Positions 49,871-62,927 of a stretch of 64,000 bases of DNA are shown piece after piece. The stretch covers positions 13,161,501-13,225,500 of the forward strand of contig OU612070.1 in assembly GCA_914767715.1 (NCBI GenBank), written 5' to 3'. The position numbers were made by a program, and so were the translations under genes. Source of the DNA: Membranipora membranacea. Taxonomy: Eukaryota; Bryozoa; Gymnolaemata; Cheilostomatida; Membraniporidae. Under the pieces are notes generated by a model. That model was not told where the DNA came from. It did not search any database and saw nothing but the letters and a program-made list of their open reading frames with translations. Each line of letters opens with the position of its first letter. Position 1 is the stretch's first letter.

Positions 49871-52213
49871 ATGCTTTTTTTTCGGCCAGATCAAAAAATA
49901 GATTTGCTTCTAACTAACCTCATAAGGAGGAGCAACTCCTGCTCATCTCGAATCTGCAGACCGTTTGGCTCTGCGGCTTTTCGTTCTCCGTCAGTGTCCG
50001 TTTTAATTAGGGCCACTTTTGCTATAAAAAACATGCCAAACGGCAGCATCGAAAAATTAAATCTCTGTTGGATTCTTATCAAACTCCGACCAGTTCAAGC
50101 TCTTATTGCCCTCATTCAACACGCCGAATATTGGAATCCTCGGATTAACAGGGGGGTCACAACGCTGACTTGAAAATCCAAAAATTATACCAAGGGAGGG
50201 TATCATGCTTTTTTTTCGGCCAGATCAAAAAATAGATTTGCTTCTAACTAACCTCATAAGGAGGAGCAACTCCTGCTCATCCCGAATCTGCAGACCGTTT
50301 GGCTCTGCGGCTTTTCGTTCTCCGTCAGCGTCCGTTTTAATTAGGGCCACTTTTGGTATAAAAAAACATGCCAAACGGCAGCATCGAAAAATTAAATCTC
50401 TGTTGGATTCTTATCAAACTCCGACCAGTTCAAGCTCTTATTGCCCTCATTCAACACGCCGAATATTGGAATCCTCGGATTAACAGGGGGGTCACAACGC
50501 TGACTTGAAAATCCAAAAATTATACCAAGGGAGGGTATCATGCTTTTTTTTCGGCCAGATCAAAAAATAGATTTGCTTCTAACTAACCTCATAAAGAGGA
50601 GCAACTCCTGCTCATCCCGAATCTGCAGACCGTTTGGCTCTGCGGCTTTTCGTTCTCCGTCAGCGTCCGTTTTAATTAGGGCCACTTTTGCTATAAAAAA
50701 ACATGCCAAACGGCAGCATCGAAAAATTAAATCTCTGTTGGATTCTTATCAAACTCCGACCAGTTCAAGCTCTTATTGCCCTCATTCAACACGCCTTATA
50801 TTGGAATCCTCGGATTAACAGGGGGGTCACAACGCTGACTTGAAAATCCAAAAATTATACCAAGGGAGGGTATCATGCTTTTTTTTCGGCCAGATCAAAA
50901 AATAGATTTGCTTCTAACTAACCTCATAAGGAGGAGCAACTCCTGCTCATCCCGAATCTGCAGACCGTTTGGCTCTGCGGCTTTTCGTTCTCAGTCAGCG
51001 TCCGTTTTAATTAGGGCCACTTTTGCTATAAAAAAACATGCCAAACGGCAGCATCGAAAAATTAAATCTCTGTTGGATTCTCATCAAACTCCGACCAGTT
51101 CAAGCTCTTATTGCCCTCATTCAACACGCCGAATATTGGAATCCTCGGATTAACAGGGGGGTCACAACGCTGACTTGAAAATCCAAAAATTATACCAAGG
51201 GAGGGTATCATGCATTTTTTTCGGCCAGATCAAAAAATAGATTTGCTTCTAACTAACCTCATAAGGAGGAGCAACTCCTGCTCATCTCGAATCTGCAGAC
51301 CGTTTGGCTCTGCGGCTTTTCGTTCTCCGTCAGTGTCCGTTTTAATTAGGGCCACTTTTGGTATAAAAAAACATGCCAAACGGCAGCATCGAAAAATTAA
51401 ATCTCTGTTGGATTCTTATCAAACTCCGACCAGTTCAAGCTCTTATTGCCCTCATTCAACACGCCGAATATTGGAATCCTCGGATCAACAGGGGGGTCAC
51501 AACGCTGACTTGAAAATCCAAAAATTATACCAAGGGAGGGTATCATGCTTTTTTTTCGGCCAGATCAAAAAATAGATTTGCTTCTAACTAACCTCATAAG
51601 GAGGAGCAACTCCTGCTCATCTCGAATCTGCAGACCGTTTGGCTCTGCGGCTCTTCGTTCTCTGTCAGCGTCCGTTTTAATTAGGGCTACTTTTGCTATA
51701 AAAAAACATGCCAAACGGCAGCATCGAAAAATTAAATCTCTGTTGGATTCTTATCAAACTCCGACCAGTTCAAGCTCTTATTGCCCTCATTCAACACGCC
51801 GAATATTGGAATCCTCGGATTAACAGGGGGTCACAACGCTGACTTGAAAATCCAAAAATTATACCAAGGGAGGGTATCATGCTTTTTTTTCGGCCAGATC
51901 AAAAAATAGATTTGCTTCTAACTAACCTCATAAGGAGGAGCAACTCCTGCTCATCTCGAATCTGCAGACCGTTTGGCTCTGCGGCTTTTCGTTCTCCGTC
52001 AGCGTCCGTATTAATTAGGGCCACTTTTGCTATAAAAAAACATGCCAAATGGCAGCATCGAAAAATTAAATCTCTGTTTGATTCCTATCAATCTCCGACC
52101 AGTTCAAGCTCTTATTGCCCTCATTCAACACGCCGAATATTGGAATCCTCGGATTAACAGGGGGGTCACAACGCTGACTTGAAAATCCAAAAATTATACC
52201 AAGGGAGGGTATC
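49871..52213. repeat. Heptamer block, copy 1 (pentamer plus two units)
   Basis: The pentamer order (49871, 50205, 50540, 50875, 51210) is followed by a CGGCTCTTCG/TCTCTGTCAG unit (51545, 334 bp, G5) and a CAAATGGCAG/TGTTTGATTCC unit (51879). The same seven follow one another at 57571-59915. Private changes are CGCCTTATATT at 50540, GCTATAAA at 50875, AGGGCTAC at 51545 and TCCGTATTAATT at 51879. Confidence 0.82.
51210..51544. repeat. Mosaic monomer combining three variant classes
   Basis: ATGCATTTTTTT at the start, CAGTGTCC in the middle, then TTTTGGTATA and GGATCAAC at the end. The last two normally occur together (35804, 47191), so this looks like an ATGCAT/CAGTGTCC left half joined to a GGTATA right half. 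The unit at 58911 has the same make-up, so the mosaic was later copied. Confidence 0.75.
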
Positions 52214-53218
52214 ATGCTTTTTTTTCGGCCAGATCAAAAAATAGATTTGCTTCTAACTAACCTCATAAGGAGGAGCAACTCCTGCTCATCCCGAATCTGC
52301 AGACCGTTTGGCTCTGCGGCTTTTCGTTCTCCGTCAGCGTCCGTTTTAATTAGGGCCACTTTTGCTATAAAAAAACATGCCAAACGGCAGCATCGAAAAA
52401 TTAAATCTCTGTTGGATTCTTATCAAACTCCGACCAGTTCAAGCTCTTATTGCCCTCATTCAACACGCCGAATATTGGAATCCTCGGATTAACAGGGGGG
52501 TCACAACGCTGACTTGAAAATCCAAAAATTATACCAAGGGAGGGTATCATGCTTTTTTTTCGGCCAGATCAAAAAATAGATTTGCTTTTAACTAACCTCA
52601 TAAGGAGGAGCAACTCCTGCTCATCCCGAATCTGCAGACCGTTTGGCTCTGCGGCTTTTCGTTCTCCGTCAGCGTCCGTTTTAATTAGGGCCACTTTTGC
52701 TATAAAAAAACATGCCAAACGGCAGCATCGAAAAATTAAATCTCTGTTGGATTCTTATCAAACTCCGACCAGTTCAAGCTCTTATTGCCCTCATTCAACA
52801 CGCCTAATATTGGAATCCTCGGATTAACAGGGGGGTCACAACGCTGACTTGCAAATCCAAAAATTATACCAAGGGAGGGTATCATGCTTTTTTTTCGGCC
52901 AGATCAAAAAATAGATTTGCTTCTAACTAACCTCATAAGGAGGAGCAACTCCTGCTCATCCCGAATCTGCAGACCGTTTGGCTCTGCGGCTTTTCGTTCT
53001 CAGTCAGCGTCCGTTTTAATTAGGGCCACTTTTGCTTTAAAAAAACATGCCAAACGGCAGCATCGAAAAATTAAATCTCTGTTGGATTCTCATCAAACTC
53101 CGACCAGTTCAAGCTCTTATTGCCCTCATTCAACACGCCGAATATTGGAATCCTCGGATTAACAGGGGGGTCACAACGCTGACTTGAAAATCCAAAAATT
53201 ATACCAAGGGAGGGTATC

Positions 53219-54557
53219 ATGCTTTTTTTTCGGCCAGATCAAAAAATAGATTTGCTTCTAACTAACCTCATAAGGAGGAGCAACTCCTGCTCATCTCGAA
53301 TATGCAGACCGTTTGGCTCTGCGGCTTTTCGTTCTCCGTCAGTGTCCGTTTTAATTAGGGCCACTTTTGCTATAAAAAACATGCCAAACGGCAGCATCGA
53401 AAAATTAAATCTCTGTTGGATTCTTATCAAACTCCGACCAGTTCAAGCTCTCATTGCCCTCATTCAACACGCCGAATATTGGAATCCTCGGATTAACAGG
53501 GGGGTCACAACGCTGACTTGAAAATCCAAAAATTATACCAAGGGAGGGTATCATGCTTTTTTTTCGGCCACATCAAAAAATAGATTTGCTTCTAACTAAC
53601 CTCATAAGGATGAGCAACTCCTGCTCATCCCGAATCTGCAGACCGTTTGGCTCTGCGGCTTTTCGTTCTCCGTCAGCGTCCGTTTTAATTAGGGCCACTT
53701 TTGCTATAAAAAAACATGCCAAACGGCAGCATCGAAAAATTAAATCTCTGTTGGATTCTTATCAAACTCCGACCAGTTCAAGCTCTTATTGCCCTTCTTC
53801 AACACGCCGAATATTGGAATCCTCGGATTAACAGGGGGGTCACAACGCTGACTTGAAAATCCAAAAATTATACCAAGGGAGGGTATCATGCTTTTTTTTC
53901 GGCCAGATCAAAAAATAGATTTGCTTCTAACTAACCTCATAAGGAGGAGCAACTCCTGCTCATCCCGAATCTGCAGACCGTTTGGCTCTGCGGCTTTTCG
54001 TTCTCCGTCAGCGTCCGTTTTAATTAGGGCCACTTTTGCTATAAAAAAACATGCCAAACGGCAGCATCGAAAAATTAAATCTCTGTTGGATTCTTATCAA
54101 ACTCCGACCAGTTCAAGCTCTTATTGCCCTCATTCAACACGCCGAATATTGGAATCCTCGGATTAACAGGGGGGTCACAACGCTGACTTGAAAATCCAAA
54201 AATTATACCAAGGGAGGGTATCATGCTTTTTTTTCGGCCAGATCAAAAAATAGACTTGCTTCTAACTAACCTCATAAGGAGGAGCAACTCCTGCTCATCC
54301 CGAATCTGCAGACCGTTTGGCTCTGCGGCTTTTCGTTCTCAGTCAGCGTCCGTTTTAATTAGGGCCACTTTTGCTTTAAAAAAACATGCCAAACGGCAGC
54401 ATCGAAAAATTAAATCTCTGTTGGATTCTGATCAAACTCCGACCAGTTCAAGCTCTTATTGCCCTCATTCAACACGCCGAATATTGGAATCCTCGGATTA
54501 ACAGGGGGGTCACAACGCTGACTTGAAAATCCAAAAATTATACCAAGGGAGGGTATC
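53219..54557. repeat. Tetramer block, copy 1 (1,339 bp)
   Basis: Units: CAGTGTCC/A6 with the rare AGCTCTCATTG (53219), two near-consensus units (53553, 53888) and TTCTCAGTCAG/TTCTGATC with the rare ATAGACTTGC (54223). The same four, with both rare markers, occur at 61590-62927. Private changes are CGAATATGCAG, which destroys the PstI site in the first unit, and GGATGAGC and CCCTTCTTC in the second. Confidence 0.82.
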
Positions 54558-57235
54558 ATGCTTTTTTTTCGGCCAGATCAAAAAATAGATTTGCTTCTAA
54601 CTAACCTCATAAGGAGGAGCAACTCCTGCTCATCTCGAATCTGCAGACCGTTTGGCTCTGCGGCTTTTCGTTCTCCGTCAGTGTCCGTTTTAATTAGGGC
54701 CACTTTTGCTATAAAAAACATGCCAAACGGCAGCATCGAAAAATTAAATCTCTGTTGGATTCTTATCAAACTCCGACCAGTTCAAGCTCTTATTGCCCTC
54801 ATTCAACACGCCGAATATTGGAATCCTCGGATTAACAGGGGGGTCACAACGCTGACTTGAAAATCCAAAAATTATACCAAGGGAGGGTATCATGCTTTTT
54901 TTTCGGCCAGATCAAAAAATAGATTTGCTTCTAACTAACCTCATAAGGAGGAGCAACTCCTGCTCATCCCGAATCTGCAGACCGTTTGGCTCTGCGGCTT
55001 TTCGTTCTCCGTCAGCGTCCGTTTTAATTAGGGCCACTTTTGGTATAAAAAAACATGCCAAACGGCAGCATCGAAAAATTAAATCTCTGTTGGATTCTTA
55101 TCAAACTCCGACCAGTTCAAGCTCTTATTGCCCTCATTCAACACGCCGAATATTGGAATCCTCGGATTAACAGGGGGGTCACAACGCTGACTTGAAAATC
55201 CAAAAATTATACCAAGGGAGGGTATCATGCTTTTTTTTCGGCCAGATCAAAAAATAGATTTGCTTCTAACTAACCTCATAAAGAGGAGCAACTCCTGCTC
55301 ATCCCGAATCTGCAGACCGTTTGGCTCTGCGGCTTTTCGTTCTCCGTCAGCGTCCGTTTTAATTAGGGCCACTTTTGCTATAAAAAAACATGCCAAACGG
55401 CAGCATCGAAAAATTAAATCTCTGTTGGATTCTTATCAAACTCCGACCAGTTCAAGCTCTTATTGCCCTCATTCAACACGCCTAATATTGGAATCCTCGG
55501 ATTAACAGGGGGGTCACAACGCTGACTTGAAAATCCAAAAATTATACCAAGGGAGGGTATCATGCTTTTTTTTCGGCCAGATCAAAAAATAGATTTGCTT
55601 CTAACTAACCTCATAAGGAGGAGCAACTCCTGCTCATCCCGAATCTGCAGACCGTTTGGCTCTGCGGCTTTTCGTTCTCAGTCAGCGTCCGTTTTAATTA
55701 GGGCCACTTTTGCTTTAAAAAAACATGCCAAACGGCAGCATCGAAAAATTAAATCTCTGTTGGATTCTCATCAAACTCCGACCAGTTCAAGCTCTTATTG
55801 CCCTCATTCAACACGCCGAATATTGGAATCCTCGGATTAACAGGGGGGTCACAACGCTGACTTGAAAATCCAAAAATTATACCAAGGGAGGGTATCATGC
55901 ATTTTTTTCGGCCAGATCAAAAAATAGATTTGCTTCTAACTAACCTCATAAGGAGGAGCAACTCCTGCTCATCTCGAATCTGCAGACCGTTTGGCTCTGC
56001 GCCTTTTCAATCTCCGTCAGCGTCCGTTTTATTTAGGGCCACTTTTGCTATAAAAAAACATGCCAAATGGCAGCATCGAAAAATTAAAACTCTGTTGGAT
56101 TCTTATCAAACTCCGACCAGTTCAAGCTCTTATTGCCCTCATTCAACACGCCGAATATTGGAATCCTCGGATTAACAGGGGGGTCACAACGCTGACTTGA
56201 AAATCCAAAAATTATACCAAGGGAGGGTATCATGCTTTTTTTTCGGCCAGATCAAAAAATAGATTTGCTTCTAACTAACCTCATAAGGAGGCGCAACTCC
56301 TTCTCATCTCGAATCTGCAGACCGTTTGGCTCTGCAGCTTTTCGTTCTCCGTCAGCGTCCGTTTTAATTAGGGCAACTTTTGCTATAAAAAACATGCCAA
56401 ACGGCAGCATCGAAAAATTAAATCTCTGTTGGATTCTTATCAAACTCCGACCAGTTCAAGCTCTTATTGCCCTCATTCAACACGCCGAATATTGGAATCC
56501 TCGGATTAACAGGGGGGTCACAACGCTGACTTGAAAATCCAAAAATTATACCAAGGGAGGGTATCATGCTTTTTTTTCGGCCAGATCAAAAAATAGATTT
56601 GCTTCTTACTAACCTCATAAGGAGGAGCAACTCCTGCTCATCCCGAATCTGCAGACCGTTTGGCTCTGCGGCTTTTCGTGATCCGTCAGCGTCCGTTTTA
56701 ATTAGGGCCACTTTTGCTATAAAAAAAGATGCCAAACGGCAGCATCGAAAAATTAAATCTCTGTTGGATTCTTATCAAACTCCGACCAGTTCAAGCTCTT
56801 ATTGCCCTCATTCAACACGCCGAATATTGGAATCCTCGGATTAACAGGGGGGTCACAACGCTGACTTGAAAATCCAAAAATTATACCAAGGGAGGGTATC
56901 ATGCTTTTTTTTCGGCCAGATCAAAAAATAGATTTGCTTCTAACTAACCTCATAAGGAGGAGCAACTCCTGCTCATCCCGAATCTGCAGACCGTTTGGCT
57001 CTGCGGCTTTTCGTTCTCCGTCAGCGTCCGTCTTAATTAGGGCCACTTTTGTTTTGAAAAAACATGCCAAACGGCAGCATCGAAAAATTAAATCTCTGTT
57101 GGATTCTTATCAAACTCCGACCAGTTCAAGCTCTTATTGCCCTCATTCAACACGCCGAATATTGGAATCCTCGGATTAACAGGGGGGTCACAACGCTGAC
57201 TTGAAAATCCAAAAATTATACCAAGGGAGGGTATC
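54558..57235. repeat. Octamer block, copy 2 (2,678 bp)
   Basis: Units start at 54558, 54892, 55227, 55562, 55897, 56232, 56566 and 56901, matching 36809-39486 in order, length and rare markers. Private changes include CAAATGGC in the unit at 55897, CGTGATCCG in the unit at 56566 and TTAATTAGGG in the unit at 56901. The copies are about 17.7 kb apart, so the duplication was not simply local. Confidence 0.85.
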
Positions 57236-57570
57236 ATGCTTTTTTTTCGGCCAGATCAAAAAATAGATTTGCTTCTAACTAACCTCATAAGGAGGAGCAA
57301 CTCCTGCTCATCCCGAATCTGCAGACCGTTTGGCTCTGCGGCTTTTCGTTCTCCGTCAGCGTCCGTTTTAATTAGGGCCACTTTTGCTATAAAAAAACAT
57401 GCCAAACGGCAGCATCGAAAAATTAAATCTCTGTTGGATTCTTATCAAACTCCGACCAGTTCAAGCTCTTATTGCCCTCATTCAACACGCCGAATATTGG
57501 ATTCCTCGGATTAACAGGGGGGTCACAACGCTGACTTGAAAATCCAAAAATTATACCAGCGGAGGGTATC

Positions 57571-59915
57571 ATGCTTTTTTTTCGGCCAGATCAAAAAATA
57601 GATTTGCTTCTAACTAACCTCATAAGGAGGAGCAACTCCTGCTCATCTCGAATCTGCACACCGTTTGGCTCTGCGGCTTTTCATTCTCCGTCAGTGTCCG
57701 TTTTAATTAGGGCCACTTTTGCTATAAAAAACATGCCAAACGGCAGCATCGAAAAATTAAATCTCTGTTGGATTCTTATCAAACTCCGACCAGTTCAAGC
57801 TCTTATTGCCCTCATTCAACACGCCGAATATTGGAATCCTCGGATTAACAGGGGGGTCACAACGCTGACTTGAAAATCCAAAAATTATACCAAGGGAGGG
57901 TATCATGCTTTTTTTTTCGGCCAGATCAAAAAATAGATTTGCTTCTAACTAACCTCATAAGGAGGAGCAACTCCTGCTCATCCCGAATCTGCAGACCGTT
58001 TGGCTCTGCGGCTTTTCGTTCTCCGTCAGCGTCCGTTTTAATTAGGGCCACTTTTGGTATAAAAAAACATGCCAAACGGCAGCATCGAAAAATTAAATCT
58101 CTGTTGGATTCTTATCAAACTCCGACCAGTTCAAGCTCTTATTGCCCTCATTCAACACGCCGAATATTGGAATCCTCGGATTAACAGGGGGGTCACAACG
58201 CTGACTTGAAAATCCAAAAATTATACCAAGGGAGGGTATCATGCTTTTTTTTCGGCCAGATCAAAAAATAGATTTGCTTCTAACTAACCTCATAAAGAGG
58301 AGCAACTCCTGCTCATCCCGAATCTGCAGACCGTTTGGCTCTGCGGCTTTTCGTTCTCCGTCAGCGTCCGTTTTAATTAGGGCCACTTTTGCTATAAAAA
58401 AACATGCCAAACGGCAGCATCGAAAAATTAAATCTCTGTTGGATTCTTATCAAACTCCGACCAGTTCAAGCTCTTATTGCCCTCATTCAACACGCCTAAT
58501 ATTGGAATCCTCGGATTAACAGGGGGGTCACAACGCTGACTTGAAAATCCAAAAATTATACCAAGGGAGGGTATCATGCTTTTTTTTCGGCCAGATCAAA
58601 AAATAGATTTGCTTCTAACTAACCTCATAAGGAGGAGCAACTCCTGCTCATCCCGAATCTGCAGACCGTTTGGCTCTGCGGCTTTTCGTTCTCAGTCAGC
58701 GTCCGTTTTAATTAGGGCCACTTTTGCTTTAAAAAAACATGCCAAACGGCAGCATCGAAAAATTAAATCTCTGTTGGATTCTCATCAAACTCCGACCAGT
58801 TCAAGCTCTTATTGCCCTCATTCAACACGCCGAATATTGGAATCCTCGGATTAACAGGGGGGTCACAACGCTGACTTGAAAATCCAAAAATTATACCAAG
58901 GGAGGGTATCATGCATTTTTTTCGGCCAGATCAAAAAATAGATTTGCTTCTAACTAACCTCATAAGGAGGAGCAACTCCTGCTCATCTCGAATCTGCAGA
59001 CCGTTTGGCTCTGCGGCTTTTCGTTCTCCGTCAGTGTCCGTTTTAATTAGGGCCACTTTTGGTATAAAAAAACATGCCAAACGGCAGCATCGAAAAATTA
59101 AATCTCTGTTGGATTCTTATCAAACTCCGACCAGTTCAAGCTCTTATTGCCCTCATTCAACACGCCGAATATTGGAATCCTCGGATCAACAGGGGGGTCA
59201 CAACGCTGACTTGAAAATCCAAAAATTATACCAAGGGAGGGTATCATGCTTTTTTTTCGGCCAGATCAAAAAATAGATTTGCTTCTAACTAACCTCATAA
59301 GGAGGAGCAACTCCTGCTCATCTCGAATCTGCAGACCGTTTGGCTCTGCGGCTCTTCGTTCTCTGTCAGCGTCCGTTTTAATTAGGGCCACTTTTGCTAT
59401 AAAAAAACATGCCAAACGGCAGCATCGAAAAATTAAATCTCTGTTGGATTCTTATCAAACTCCGACCAGTTCAAGCTCTTATTGCCCTCATTCAACACGC
59501 CGAATATTGGAATCCTCGGATTAACAGGGGGGTCACAACGCTGACTTGAAAATCCAAAAATTATACCAAGGGAGGGTATCATGCTTTTTTTTCGGCCAGA
59601 TCAAAAAATAGATTTGCTTCTAACTAACCTCATAAGGAGGAGCAACTCCTGCTCATCTCGAATCTGCAGACCGTTTGGCTCTGCGGCTTTTCGTTCTCCG
59701 TCAGCGTCCGTTTTAATTAGGGCCACTTTTGCTATAAAAAAACATGCCAAATGGCAGCATCGAAAAATTAAATCTCTGTTTGATTCCTATCAATCTCCGA
59801 CCAGTTCAAGCTCTTATTGCCCTCATTCAACACGCCGAATATTGGAATCCTCGGATTAACAGGGGGGTCACAACGCTGACTTGAAAATCCAAAAATTATA
59901 CCAAGGGAGGGTATC
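57571..59915. repeat. Heptamer block, copy 2
   Basis: Units start at 57571, 57905, 58241, 58576, 58911, 59246 and 59581 and match the order of 49871-52213, including the rare TCTCTGTCAG and CAAATGGCAG markers in the last two. The first unit differs: it combines CTGCACACCG with CAGTGTCC and is preceded by CCAGCGGAGGG. The unit at 57905 has a T9 tract. Confidence 0.82.
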
Positions 59916-61589
59916 ATGCTTTTTTTTCGGCCAGACCAAAAAATAGATTTGCTTCTAACTAACCTCATAAGGAGGAGCAACTCCTGCTCATCCCGAATCT
60001 GCAGACCGTTTGGCTCTGCGGCTTTTCGTTCTCCGTCAGCGTCCGTCTTAATTACGGCCACTTTTGTTTTAAAAAAACATGCCAAACGGCAGCATCGAAA
60101 AATTAAATCTCTGTTGGATTCTTATCAAACTCCAACCAGTTCAAGCTCTTATTGCCCTCATTCAACACGCCGAATATTGGAATCCTCGGATTAACAGGGG
60201 GGTCACAACGCTGACTTGAAAATCCAAAAATTATACCAAGGGAGGGTATCATGCTTTTTTTTCGGCCAGATCAAAAAATAGATTTGCTTCTAACTAACCT
60301 CATAAGGAGGAGCAACTCCTGCTCATCCCGAATCTGCAGACCGTTTGGCTCTGCGGCTTTTCGTTCTCCGTCAGCGTCCGTTTTAATTAGGGCCACTTTT
60401 GCTATAAAAAAAGATGCCAAACGGCAGCATCGAAAAATTAAATCTCTGTTGGATTCTTATCAAACTCCGACCAGTTCAAGCTCTTATTGCCCTCATTCAA
60501 CACGCCGAATATTGGAATCCTCGGATTAACAGGGGGGTCACAACGCTGACTTGAAAATCCAAAAATTATACCAAGGGAGGGTATCATGCTTTTTTTTCGG
60601 CCAGATCAAAAAATAGATTTGCTTCTAACTAACCTCATAAGGAGGAGCAACTCCTGCTCATCCCGAATCTGCAGACCGTTTGGCTCTGCGGCTTTTCGTT
60701 CTCCGTCAGCGTCCGTCTTAATTACGGCCACTTTTGTTTTAAAAAAACATGCCAAACGGCAGCATCGAAAAATTAAATCTCTGTTGGATTCTTATCAAAC
60801 TCCGACCAGTTCAAGCTCTTATTGCCCTCATTCAACACGCCGAATATTGGAATCCTCGGATTAACAGGGGGGTCACAACGCTGACTTGAAAATCCAAAAA
60901 TTATACCAAGGGAGGGTATCATGCTTTTTTTTCGGCCAGATCAAAAAATAGATTTGCTTCTAACTAACCTCATAAGGAGGAGCAACTCCTGCTCATCTCG
61001 AATCTGCAGACCGTTTGGCTCTGCGGCTTTTCGTTCTCCGTCAGCGTCCGTTTTAATTAGGGCCACTTTTGCTATAAAAAAACATGCCAAACGGCAGCAT
61101 CGAAAAATTAAATCTCTGTTTGATTCCTATCAATCTCCGACCAGTTCAAGCTCTTATTGCCCTCATTCAACACGCCGAATATTGGAATCCTCGGATTAAC
61201 AGGGGGGTCACAACGCTGACTTGAAAATCCAAAAATTATACCAAGGGAGGGTATCATGCTTTTTTTTCGGCCACATCAAAAAATAGATTTGCTTCTAACT
61301 AACCTCATAAGGAGGAGCAACTCCTGCTCATCTCGAATCTGCAGACCGTTTGGCTCTGCGGCTTTTCGTTCTCCGTCAGTGTCCGTTTTAATTAGGGCCA
61401 CTTTTGCTATAAAAAACATGCCAAACGGCAGCATCGAAAAATTAAATCTCTGTTGGATTCTTATCAAACTCCGACCAGTTCAAGCTCTTATTGCCCTCAT
61501 TCAACACGCCGAATATTGGAATCCTCGGATTAACAGGGGGGTCACAACGCTGACTTGAAAATCCAAAAATTATACCAAGGGAGGGTATC

Positions 61590-62927
61590 ATGCTTTTTTT
61601 TCGGCCAGATCAAAAAATAGATTTGCTTCTAACTAACCTCATAAGGAGGAGCAACTCCTGCTCATCTCGAATCTGCAGACCGTTTGGCTCTGCGGCTTTT
61701 CGTTCTCCGTCAGTGTCCGTTTTAATTAGGGCCACTTTTGCTATAAAAAACATGCCAAACGGCAGCATCGAAAAATTAAATCTCTGTTGGATTCTTATCA
61801 AACTCCGACCAGTTCAAGCTCTCATTGCCCTCATTCAACACGCCGAATATTGGAATCCTCGGATTAACAGGGGGGTCACAACGCTGACTTGAAAATCCAA
61901 AAATTATACCAAGGGAGGGTATCATGCTTTTTTTTCGGCCAGATCAAAAAATAGATTTGCTTCTAACTAACCTCATAAGGAGGAGCAACTCCTGCTCATC
62001 CCGAATCTGCAGACCGTTTGGCTCTGCGGCTTTTCGTTCTCCGTCAGCGTCCGTTTTAATTAGGGCCACTTTTGCTATAAAAAAACATGCCAAACGGCAG
62101 CATCGAAAAATTAAATCTCTGTTGGATTCTTATCAAACTCCGACCAGTTCAAGCTCTTATTGCCCTCATTCAACACGCCGAATATTGGAATCCTCGGATT
62201 AACAGGGGGGTCACAACGCTGACTTGAAAATCCAAAAATTATACCAAGGGAGGGTATCATGCTTTTTTTCGGCCAGATCAAAAAATAGATTTGCTTCTAA
62301 CTAACCTCATAAGGAGGAGCAACTCCTGCTCATCCCGAATCTGCAGACCGTTTGGCTCTGCGGCTTTTCGTTCTCCGTCAGCGTCCGTTTTAATTAGGGC
62401 CACTTTTGCTATAAAAAAACATGCCAAACGGCAGCATCGAAAAATTAAATCTCTGTTGGATTCTTATCAAACTCCGACCAGTTCAAGCTCTTATTGCCCT
62501 CATTCAACACGCCGAATATTGGAATCCTCGGATTAACAGGGGGGTCACAACGCTGACTTGAAAATCCAAAAATTATACCAAGGGAGGGTATCATGCTTTT
62601 TTTTCGGCCAGATCAAAAAATAGACTTGCTTCTAACTAACCTCATAAGGAGGAGCAACTCCTGCTCATCCCGAATCTGCAGACCGTTTGGCTCTGCGGCT
62701 TTTCGTTCTCAGTCAGCGTCCGTTTTAATTAGGGCCACTTTTGCTTTAAAAAAACATGCCAAACGGCAGCATCGAAAAATTAAATCTCTGTTGGATTCTG
62801 ATCAAACTCCGACCAGTTCAAGCTCTTATTGCCCTCATTCAACACGCCGAATATTGGAATCCTCGGATTAACAGGGGGGTCACAACGCTGACTTGAAAAT
62901 CCAAAAATTATACCAATGGAGGGTATC
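61590..62927. repeat. Tetramer block, copy 2 (1,338 bp)
   Basis: Units start at 61590 (AGCTCTCATTG, A6), 61924, 62259 (T7 tract, 334 bp) and 62593 (ATAGACTTGC, TTCTCAGTCAG, TTCTGATC), repeating 53219-54557 about 8.4 kb away. The 1-bp length difference is the T-tract slip in the third unit. Confidence 0.82.
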
